Below are positions 60,701-64,000 of a DNA stretch of 64,000 nt, one piece after another. Each line of letters opens with the position of its first letter. The stretch's first letter is position 1. The notes beneath the pieces are model-generated. The model made no database searches, was not told the origin of the DNA, and saw only the letters and a program-made list of their open reading frames with translations. The position numbers were made by a program, and so were the translations under genes. The DNA comes from Homoserinibacter sp. YIM 151385. Its GTDB lineage: Bacteria > Actinomycetota > Actinomycetes > Actinomycetales > Microbacteriaceae. The stretch lies in the NCBI RefSeq assembly GCF_027912415.1, contig NZ_CP115175.1:2108001-2172000 (forward strand). Direction: 5' to 3'.

Positions 60701-62972
60701 GGTCGCGAAGTCCGGCTCGGTCGTCGCGCCCGGCACCGGCGTCGCCGGCGACCAGGTGCGCTGGACCTTCCGGATCGAGAACACCGGCAACGTGTCGCTC
60801 TCCGCGATCGACCTCACCGAGCAGCTGGCGGGCGCGAGCAAGCCGACCGTCGTCTACCCGGCCGGCGCCGCATCCCTCGCCCCGCGCGCGGTCGCGACCG
60901 CGACCGCGACGTACCGCCTCACGCAGACGGACGTGGACCGCGGCTCGGTCGTGAACTGGGTGAGCGCCACCGCGCGCACCCCGGGCGGCGCGACCGTGAC
61001 GCAGGAGTCGAACCGCTACCGGCTCGTGCCCGCCGCCGCGGCCCCCGCGATCGCGGTCTCGCAGAGGGCGACCACCGACCCGCTGTTCGCCGGCAAGCTC
61101 GGCGACCCGGTCGAGTTCGAGTTCGTGCTCCGCAACACCGGCAACGTGACGCTCACGGACCCGGCGTACCGCGCGAGCGTCGTCGGCCTCGAGGACCCGA
61201 CCCTCACCTGGTCGGGCGTCGAGGGCCAGCTCGACCCGAACGGCACGCTCACCGTGCGCGGCACCCACCGCGTCACGCAGGCCGAGGTGGATGCCGGACG
61301 CGTCGTCAACGAGCTGCGCGGCACCGGCCGCGCGCCGGGCGGCGGGCTCGTCACCGGCGGTCCCACGACCGAGACCGTGCCGCTCGACGCGCCCGTGAGC
61401 CGCATCGGCCTCACCAAGACGGCCGAGCCGGCGACGGGCGCGAAGGCGGGCGACCGCGTGACCTTCACGCTCACGCTCGCCAACACGGGCGAGGCGACCG
61501 TGCGGGATGCCCGCATGGCCGACACGATGGAGGACCTCGGCGCCCTCGAGATGGGCCGGTGGCCGACCGACGCCGAGGGCGTGCTCGCGCCCGGGCAGGA
61601 TGTGACGGCGACCGCGGTCTACCGGGTCACCCAGGCGGATATCGATCGCGGCAGCATCGCGAACTCGGCGACGGCGGACGCGAGCGGCTTCGGCGGCACG
61701 CCCGTGACGCAGGCCGCGGCCTCCATCACGGTCCCGCTCGCGACCCGGGCTCCGGCGATCACGCTGACGAAGACGCAGACGCTCCCGAGCGGCTCGACGG
61801 GCAAGGTGGGCGACCGCGTCAGCTACGCCTTCACGGTGAAGAACACCGGCACCGTCACGCTCGACGACGTCCGCGTCGCGGACGAGCAGCAGCGCCTGAG
61901 CGGCATCGTCGTCGACTGGGGCACGGGCGCCGAGGGCACCCTGGCCCCGGGCCGGGAGGTCCGCGGGACCGCGACGTACGTCCTCACGCAGGACGACCTC
62001 GACGCCGGCACCGTCGCCTCCGACGCGGTCGTCACCTCCACGGCACGCGGCGGCGGGGCCCCGCAGGATGCGGCGAGCGGCTCGGTCGACCTCGTCCAGC
62101 GTGCGGCCGTCGAGCTCGAGAAGACGCGGAGCCACACCGCGCCGGCACGCGAGGGCACGGTCATCGCCTACCGGCTCGTCGCCGAGAACACGGGCAACGT
62201 GACGCTCACGGGCGTCGAGCTGGCCGACCCGCTGCCCGGGCTCGACGGCCTCCAGGTCACCTGGCCGACCGCCGTCGCGGGCGTCCTCGCCCCGGGCGCT
62301 CGGGTCATCGGCACGGCGACCTACACGGTCACCGCCGCCGACGTCGACGCGGGCAGCATCGCCAACACGGCCTCCGTCACCGGGGCCCCGCCGGCCTCCG
62401 TCGGCGGCACCGTCGGCGACACCGACTCGGCGACCGTCGCGGTGCCGAACCGCCCCGCGATCGGCATCGTCATGTCGGTGAGGATCGCGGACGGCCGGGC
62501 CGGCTTCCCGGGCGACCGCCTCCAGTACACCTACGTCATCACCAACACCGGCGATCGGACGCTGACCGGCGTGCGCGTGGCCGACGACCACCCGCGGCTC
62601 GGGGCGTTCGAGTATCTCGACTGGCCGGGCGAGCTCGGCGTCCTCGCCCCCGGGCAGTCCGTCACGGCGGTCGCGTACTACGCGATCATCGCCGAGGACG
62701 CGGGGAGGATGGTGCCCGGGACCTCGCAGGCGATCGGCTTCGCCGACGGCGGCGCCACCACGGTGACCGACGAGGCGCAGGCGCCGATCGCGCTGCCCGC
62801 GATGCCCGTCGTGCCCGGCCCGGCCGACCCGACGACGCCCACCACGCCGGGCGGGCTCGCGAGCACCGGCACCGACGCCGCCCTCTCAGGGCTCTCGGCG
62901 CTGGCGCTCCTACTCTCTGGACTCGTGATCATCGTCGTCGGCACCCGCCGACGCCGGAAGGAGACTGCATGA
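48714..62972 (+). CDS. Giant wall-anchored surface protein with 35 repeats of about 119 residues
   Basis: 4752 residues. GTG at 48714 is chosen for the GGGGGAAA site before it; the frame is open earlier without signals. A long-type signal peptide ends near ANA (61-63). Residues 64 to about 430 are a non-repeated beta-rich head domain. A divergent repeat (about 430-537) precedes 35 near-canonical repeats (about 538-4690) with core pattern xVGDxVxYTFxVxNTGNVTL, TGVxVTDP, WPxGTAGTLxPGxxVTxTAxYxVTQADVDAGxVxNTA. These look like DUF11/DUF7507-type Ig-like repeats (recalled). The end carries LASTG (4715-4719), a hydrophobic helix and RRRRK: a LAxTG sortase signal. Likely a long fibrous stalk presenting the head domain; ligand unknown. 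Confidence 0.93.
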   Translation: MGTAIRPRGRARGLRNGVLANRREWGEPGASYFTRLARAIAMVLVVVVGGFSLALVPTGAANAVVVQWGQNDGQDPSYEIDVNGDFLMAGNGVLACDSIGNQAGYGTCAQLHSANNPTGNQNANVNDAFKMVNSNTVTGFTTNSSSANLTIPQGATVVKAFLNWSANTGTYSGTTSAFCGASGFGAATLPAGSATGYQTRAIQFKVGGGSIQSYSPYQVLEDATTQSQARYYSATADVTSAFQNATTGSALTLSAGNIWAPTGTGCYAGWSATVVYDFGTYVNGNAASTPHKVVYYEGHVRQGAQDTPLTVDFNGFTAVDTGTRAGFSLYEGDRGITGDTASYRRGADTAYTEIPNSAGATGNFGIGRAAGSVRYTQTQDTSTFTNQSVDVTTTTLSRVVAGDSNVRLQLATSGDSYLLTNSILSVPTAGLKVEKTFNGTDDIQYRTANEPATFTIRLTNVGAGVLRNIQVADDQASCARTLPSGTTLAAQQSYEYTCTAAAGSATGYTSTATATARTVVGDYLAQGSDSTRVGLTAIGLTKTSSLAAGATGRVGETVNYTFVVTNRGDGPLTGVAITDPMTSSGMSAIQITWPGASGALAAGQSATGTASYVLKQSDVNSGSVVNTASATGTDSDGGTRPTATASRTQPITSAPGLSIAKTGALASGATGVVGDRINYGFTVQNTGNVTLTGVAVTDRLAGLQGLAYGTWPSGTTGTLQPGQTVTASAFYLIQQADVDAGSVKNLASVSGRTPTNTTTTASSSEVTVNTTAAAPALTTTKTASPATGAAVGSTVTYTITGRNSGNVTLTNVAVTDPMTANGLTVTNTQWPANQTAGTLAPGQQVVVTATYVVKQSDVDAGAIRNTATTSGRTPAGATITAGSGQVVTPTAAAAPRIQLTKTGTLAAGATGRAGDAVSYSFRIENTGNVTLTGVGASDPMSGLSAIAFPTAASGWQSGTVGTLRPGDVVTGTASYALKQSDVDAGSVINTATATGKPPTGANVTGSGTSTLPIAPTGTLTVKKTGAVVGSNAGVGGTVRFDFEIENTGNVTLSQIALTDSLPGLSTPSLTWQGGTAGTLAPGGKATGSATYTIRQTDVDRGTVLNTATVVGRTPAGASTPTATSGQISVSTVTRAPDMTLVKTGTRAGGAAGNAGDVVNYTFTIANTGNTTLTGVGVTDPMTANGLSTPTIPAASWASGTVGTLRPGDSVVATANYTIKQSDVNAGSISNTATATSTTSSGATLTRTSTANTPTVARSAVIGLTQTGALPQGSTGKAGDVVTWSFVATNNGTTTLSGVVIQPTLQGISTVSYGTWPSGTAGTLQPGQSVTATATYVVTQSDVDSGSVVDPATVRGTPPAGVTPSPATASAPATVPLTPRGSLSIVKSGALRTAGQGGLGNPVDYSFVVTNTGNLTLTEVVVADPKTANGMTAPTVPANGWPSGTAGTLRPGDSVTATASYPIRQADLDAGEVRNQARVEGRTQSGATIRSDSNEVVTGTNAANPRLTTTKTASTAGPVQLGQQITFTIVGRNTGNVTLSSVDVVDSLAGQGFAVTSTTWSAGQASAGTLAPDATVTVVGAYTVRQADVDAGAVTNTGTTRGSFGTANVQGAATIAVPTQQAAPSLELVKTGTRVQTGTPAVGDRIDYRFTLRNTGNVTLTTAQIADPMTDLQDFAYVGANRTLAPNQTLEATAFYIVKQSDIDAGAVVNTASASAAPPTGARIATSTPQTVPLASNGALEFDKASAYRPGTGTGPGTVGSVIRYTFTATNTGNVTLTGVGVTDPRAGLGTIAYSGWQTPNTLRVGETVTGVADYTVTQADVNAGVVANTATASGRTPGGTPVSATDTERRDTVTPAPAVTTTKTAAVSGAGGVGDTITYTIVAENTGNTTLTGVTVADPMFTASQLSYGTWPSGVAGTLQPSQSVTATAVKIITQADVDAGTVQNTATTTARTPSGGSTEGSSGPITTAVQPARPSIDLVQTGALPSGSPGRAGETVTFTFTLTNDGNVTLSGTQEVTRSLPGISPIAYGAWPSGTVGQLRPGDTVTGTATYTLTQADVDSGAIQDVASVTGTSARGNASDTDTATVPINRGPAIVLEKTGQLTESGEGGVGSTITYRFTLTNTGTVTLRDAFVADPLLAAADVAVQYGTWASGTAGTLRPGDVVTGAAVYTITQDDFDRGRVTNTASVDASGPAGTPNATSTTRPVVVATGDTRPMIEIGKTAVVSGARGVGDTITYTFTVVNTGNVNLTDVEVSDIELEGLGPVTYSPSWPGGPDAPRSLGPNGGTGTATATYTITQEDVDRGIVTNRALVSAQTVGGEVVDDVSPQVITTLQAKDPVVSVLKQGVVRGGGTAALGSIVDYTITVSNGGNQTLSNVTLSDPLLADLSRTTFGTIRPGDAPLTATGTYRITQADVDAGSVLNVATARADTPNGGAPVTGQGADTRPVPSTSSIGLVKSADFVEGSGGVGSIVRYTFVAENTGTTTLRVVQVQDELPSLSELEYGAWPTGTAGVLPPGETVTATATYEVRQADVDAGAIENTARVGATTPGGTRLDEPSNTLTTGLAPADPELTVTKTADAPERPALGDVIRFRISVANTGNITVDGVELADRLQGLGELSLTWPGAEGVLAPGEELVATAEYVVTQADIDAGSVSNDAVATGVDRRDGDEVTGEGSVRVETQTRRATIQVVDSGALAPAATGRAGDETIWTYVVENTGNVTLEGVTVTESALAITGGYRYGAWPDADRPGRLLPGQRVTVRATHLLTQAEADAGVVRSTVTTAGSPASGPDATDDDRAELPIDIEPELTAVKSGSYISGAGELGSTIRYRLEITNTGNVTLYRGTLVDPMEGLRDLVIQWPDPERVGYVPVGATVVGTALYDLQPKDLDEGRIENTASVGAFTSPTPGEGVETGSDSNTVVIVTEQAASRIQTTVQGAARGDAGRGDIIDWEIRLENTGNVTVTDAELDWGGFPLEDVRTTWPGTPGSLAAGAVLIVRGTSLVTQADVDAGSVVLAATGTGAAVRGTGPAPSTAAGTVPTVGSSPTLVIEKVARADGASEQGDLVTWEYTLTNEGNVTLTGVTLADQLPMVDGVAYTWPAGQPAGQLAPGATVTGTAQYRLTQADVDRGSVRSAVVGRGTPPRGATLVVQDADGVTIAARPAATVVKEGTSAGSGELGSLVDYEFAVENTGNVTLTLVDLEDQLVGVTAPDMQWPGTPGTLEPGARLTATAEYRVTQADLDRGYIANTAVARGKPPVGDLMEWSTSEVRTTVAAARPAIAVSKASTPAGGATLGQTISYRIAVQNTGNVTVGDIDVRDVLPGRTDLVTTWPDGVTDETLRPGQTLYVDTTYRVTQADVDAGEVVNTVDATAVGVRAAPGGDATAEGSDTVVTSVVGQTASIAVTDRGTLAPGATGRAGDALVWTYIVRNTGTTTLTGLEITERLPLSGELEYSAWPDPARPFRLAPGTEVTVTARTILTQAQADAGEAISAVGVVGTPPRGDDVDDEATARVEITPQRALDVVKTGAYAAGGRGRVGDEVDYRLEVTNTGNVSLYGGRLVDPMPHLGPLTVVWPDPARPGYVPVGGVVVGTAQYTIQPEDIDAGQIENRAHVAGYSSPDLTPATRVDAYSDEIVIPTVEPSTQLAAAIRGVRSGTGIVGDTVEWTITVRNDSNVTVSAMDVDRGLALTDESVTWQGGIPGTLAAGATVTYRGTTTITQADVDRGSVPNRVVATGVPARGPDSVTSNTAETSVPTRAAAPAISVRASGAVTSGDGREGSIVTFTYLVKNEGNVTLDPTTVEDATAGVGSPVYPGGTPPRLAPGAEATITATYTVTQADVDAGSVSSLVTATGTPPVGADATASAPATVPLAGSSSLRVEKTGALRVAGADRVGDTIDYRIEMFNEGTLTLREVELTDALDGLTVPRITWPEGVEGVIPPGRSAVATASYQIAQKDVDAGEVLNTATVAATDARGDDQLAVSPQSRIATAAAAPAYTVAKSGSVVAPGTGVAGDQVRWTFRIENTGNVSLSAIDLTEQLAGASKPTVVYPAGAASLAPRAVATATATYRLTQTDVDRGSVVNWVSATARTPGGATVTQESNRYRLVPAAAAPAIAVSQRATTDPLFAGKLGDPVEFEFVLRNTGNVTLTDPAYRASVVGLEDPTLTWSGVEGQLDPNGTLTVRGTHRVTQAEVDAGRVVNELRGTGRAPGGGLVTGGPTTETVPLDAPVSRIGLTKTAEPATGAKAGDRVTFTLTLANTGEATVRDARMADTMEDLGALEMGRWPTDAEGVLAPGQDVTATAVYRVTQADIDRGSIANSATADASGFGGTPVTQAAASITVPLATRAPAITLTKTQTLPSGSTGKVGDRVSYAFTVKNTGTVTLDDVRVADEQQRLSGIVVDWGTGAEGTLAPGREVRGTATYVLTQDDLDAGTVASDAVVTSTARGGGAPQDAASGSVDLVQRAAVELEKTRSHTAPAREGTVIAYRLVAENTGNVTLTGVELADPLPGLDGLQVTWPTAVAGVLAPGARVIGTATYTVTAADVDAGSIANTASVTGAPPASVGGTVGDTDSATVAVPNRPAIGIVMSVRIADGRAGFPGDRLQYTYVITNTGDRTLTGVRVADDHPRLGAFEYLDWPGELGVLAPGQSVTAVAYYAIIAEDAGRMVPGTSQAIGFADGGATTVTDEAQAPIALPAMPVVPGPADPTTPTTPGGLASTGTDAALSGLSALALLLSGLVIIVVGTRRRRKETA
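50325..62780 (+). repeat. 35 tandem coding repeats with a six-repeat superperiod
   Basis: Repeats 1, 7, 13, 19, 25 and 31 begin at about 50325, 52494, 54642, 56778, 58917 and 61050; successive distances are 2169, 2148, 2136, 2139 and 2133 bases. Repeats six apart share features not shared by neighbours, such as QTGALPxGSxG in 7 and 13 and RPxRLxPG with LTQAxADAG in 19 and 25. This implies growth by copying blocks of six. Confidence 0.75.
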
Positions 62973-63454
62973 TCCCCCGCCGCACCCCGCTCCTCGCCTC
63001 CGCCGCGGCCGCCGGAGCGCTCGCCCTTTCGCTCGCGGGCTGCACCGGCTCCCCCGAGCCCGAGCCCACCCCGAGCGCCTCCGCCGACAAGCCCGCGGGG
63101 GTCACCGACATCGACGACGCGCCCGGCTCGGGGGAGGGCCTCGTGGGTGCGCTGGAGGACCTCGAGATCGCGACCTGCGAGCGTCAGGGCGACAAGTGGT
63201 CGCTCGGCGGCACCGTGACGAACTCGGCGACGAGCACCTCCGACTACCGGATCTACATCTCGCTCCTCGACGCCGCGGGCGACACCCGCGGCCTCACCCA
63301 GATCGACGTCGACGGCGTCGCGGCGGGCGCGAGCGACGACTGGTCCGAGTCGGTCGACATCGCGGAGGACGACCTCAGCTGCGTGCCGCGCGTCGAGCGC
63401 TACGAGGCCGGGGCCGGCGACGACGCCGGCAACGGCGACGGCTCGGACGGCTGA
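62969..63454 (+). CDS. Small lipoprotein coupled to the giant surface protein
   Basis: 161 residues, ATG overlapping the giant gene's stop (ATGA), with an AAGGAGA site inside the end of that gene. Signal peptide with lipobox LAGC (cysteine about residue 25), then a Pro/Glu linker and a small beta-type domain with LEIATCERQGDKWSLGGTVTNSATSTSDYRIYIS (in pieces), resembling FxLYD-like domains. Coupling suggests it is made with, and may assist display of, the surface protein (inference). Confidence 0.8.
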   Translation: MIPRRTPLLASAAAAGALALSLAGCTGSPEPEPTPSASADKPAGVTDIDDAPGSGEGLVGALEDLEIATCERQGDKWSLGGTVTNSATSTSDYRIYISLLDAAGDTRGLTQIDVDGVAAGASDDWSESVDIAEDDLSCVPRVERYEAGAGDDAGNGDGSDG

Positions 63455-63480
63455 GCCGCCGCACCGCACGCCGACCGCAC

Positions 63481-63519
63481 GACGAGCGCGCCGCATCCCC
63501 GACGGGCGGCGCGCTCGTC
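63481..63519. terminator. Strong hairpin after the lipoprotein gene
   Basis: GACGAGCGCGCCGC (63481-63494) and its exact complement (63506-63519), loop 11 bases, 27 bases after the stop. Probable end of the surface-protein transcript. Confidence 0.65.
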
Positions 63520-63543
63520 TGCGTGCGCAGGCACTCGTCCGTC

Positions 63544-63612
63544 CCGGGACTCGGAGATCCGGCCCCGTGCGGCCGCCGGAAGCGCCTCCGGGCGCGGATC
63601 TCCGAGTCCCGG
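63544..63612. repeat. Palindromic element, TCGGAG-core family, copy 1
   Basis: CCGGGACTCGGAGATCCG (63544-63561) and its exact complement (63595-63612), 18-base perfect arms with a 33-base loop that holds CCGGA-AGCGCC-TCCGG. With the terminator and copy 2 it accounts for most of the 310-base gap 63455-63764; the rest shows no other structure. Confidence 0.8.
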
Positions 63613-63667
63613 TCCACCGCGGCCGCAAGCCTGGGCGGTCGCGCCCCGCATCCACCCCGCGCCCGTC

Positions 63668-63738
63668 CCGGGACTCGGAGATCCGAGCCTGTGTGGCACC
63701 CGGAAGCGTCGCCGGACCGGGTCTCTCCGAGACGCGGC
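63668..63738. repeat. Palindromic element, TCGGAG-core family, copy 2 (right arm degenerate)
   Basis: The left 18-base arm is an exact direct copy of 63544-63561, 124 bases away, and the identity runs five bases further left. A loop with CCGGAAGCG follows as in copy 1. The right arm near 63717-63738 keeps only CTCTCCGAGAC and no longer pairs perfectly. Confidence 0.7.
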
Positions 63739-63764
63739 ACGGCGGGCCGCGCCGGGCCGGCGGC

Positions 63765-64000
63765 TCAGCCGCCGAGCGGCGAGGGCCGCAGCTCCCGGAG
63801 GAGCCGGGTGCGGCTCTGCCGCGCGGCGCCCGCCGCCGCGAGCGCGAGCCCCGCGACCAGCCAGCCCGCGATCGGGAGGATCGCGCCGGGCAGGGCCGCC
63901 GCATCCCCGCCGTAGACGAGGATGCGGAGCCCGTCCACCGCGTGCGCCATCGGCAGCACCTGGTGGAGGGCCGCGAGCGGCTCCGGCAGCGTCTGCCAGG
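63765..64000 (-). CDS. ABC-2 / YhgE-type membrane protein, C-terminal end (partial)
   Basis: The last 78 codons before the stop at 63765; the gene continues beyond the window. The visible end reads LPEPLAALHQVLPMAHAVDGLRIL (in pieces), then a membrane helix (ILPIAGWLVAGLALAAAGAA) and a basic tail. The LPM-x-x-x-VDGLR-x-L-x-x-GG pattern is typical of YhgE/Pip or ABC-2-type permease C-termini. Convergent with the surface-protein operon. Confidence 0.65.
   Translation of the reverse strand, partial: WQTLPEPLAALHQVLPMAHAVDGLRILVYGGDAAALPGAILPIAGWLVAGLALAAAGAARQSRTRLLRELRPSPLGG

Noticed and set aside
55878-62591. 2237-codon open frame on the minus strand inside the giant surface gene
   Set aside because: It mirrors the plus-strand repeats, lacks start signals and domain logic, and is rich in Arg/Asp/Gly as expected for an antisense shadow in G+C-rich repetitive DNA.
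50325-62780. Regular repeats suggesting a CRISPR array
   Set aside because: Unit length is about 357 bases, the units are diverged and fully coding, and no short identical repeats with unique spacers exist.
63539-63685. Two identical short repeats as a mini CRISPR or attachment site
   Set aside because: Only two copies, each the left arm of a larger palindrome; no cas or integrase genes nearby.

Overview
The window is G+C-rich DNA with the codon use, leaderless promoters, HspR/HAIR heat-shock control, DtxR-type iron box and LAxTG-type wall anchors of an actinomycete. The gene content fits a Microbacteriaceae chromosome; this family-level placement is an inference from gene content, not from a marker phylogeny. 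No rRNA, tRNA, CRISPR array, transposase or phage gene was seen, so this is ordinary chromosome with some accessory carbohydrate and surface functions.

Layout. 1-2.3 kb: three small winged-helix regulators, two with unusual His/Gly-rich segments, and a small ABM monooxygenase. 2.3-3.6 kb: an MFS transporter divergent from the heat-shock operon. 3.7-11.6 kb: two HAIR operators, then dnaK-grpE-dnaJ-hspR, two membrane-protein genes and a ClpB without its N-terminal domain, apparently one operon. 11.6-19.4 kb: a UPF0303 protein, an LLM-class oxidoreductase, a CPBP protease, a long-chain acyl-CoA ligase with a coupled SseB-like gene, and a wall-anchored fibronectin-III protein. 19.5-25.7 kb (minus strand): DUF6421-like protein, SDR, threonine aldolase, TerC and acetyl-CoA synthetase. 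25.8-27.6 kb: an arginase-fold protein divergent from an Lrp/AsnC regulator. 27.7-31.2 kb: an iron-box-controlled heterodimeric ABC exporter whose two ATPase halves are degenerate in complementary ways. 32.3-39.7 kb: a sugar operon (LacI regulator with two operators, binding lipoprotein, two permeases, GH130 enzyme, secreted protein) that looks built to take up and cleave mannoside-type oligosaccharides. 39.7-48.5 kb: exonuclease III, a secreted beta-helix protein with its own LacI-type operator, pyrE coupled to a septum-formation protein, a HAD phosphatase, a nucleotidyltransferase, and a chain of coupled small genes ending in a TrmH-family methyltransferase. 48.7-63.5 kb: one 4752-residue wall-anchored protein made of 35 near-canonical repeats of about 119 residues, with a coupled lipoprotein. 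The window ends inside an ABC-2/YhgE-type membrane protein.

Three themes stand out. (i) The giant surface protein shows a second level of order: similar repeats recur every six units. (ii) At least twelve start codons sit 6-7 bases after a TAnnnT -10 box, so leaderless transcription is common here. (iii) Several intergenic spaces hold long inverted repeats; three share a TCGGAGA(A)TCC core and two of these have a 33-base loop, suggesting a small palindromic repeat family.
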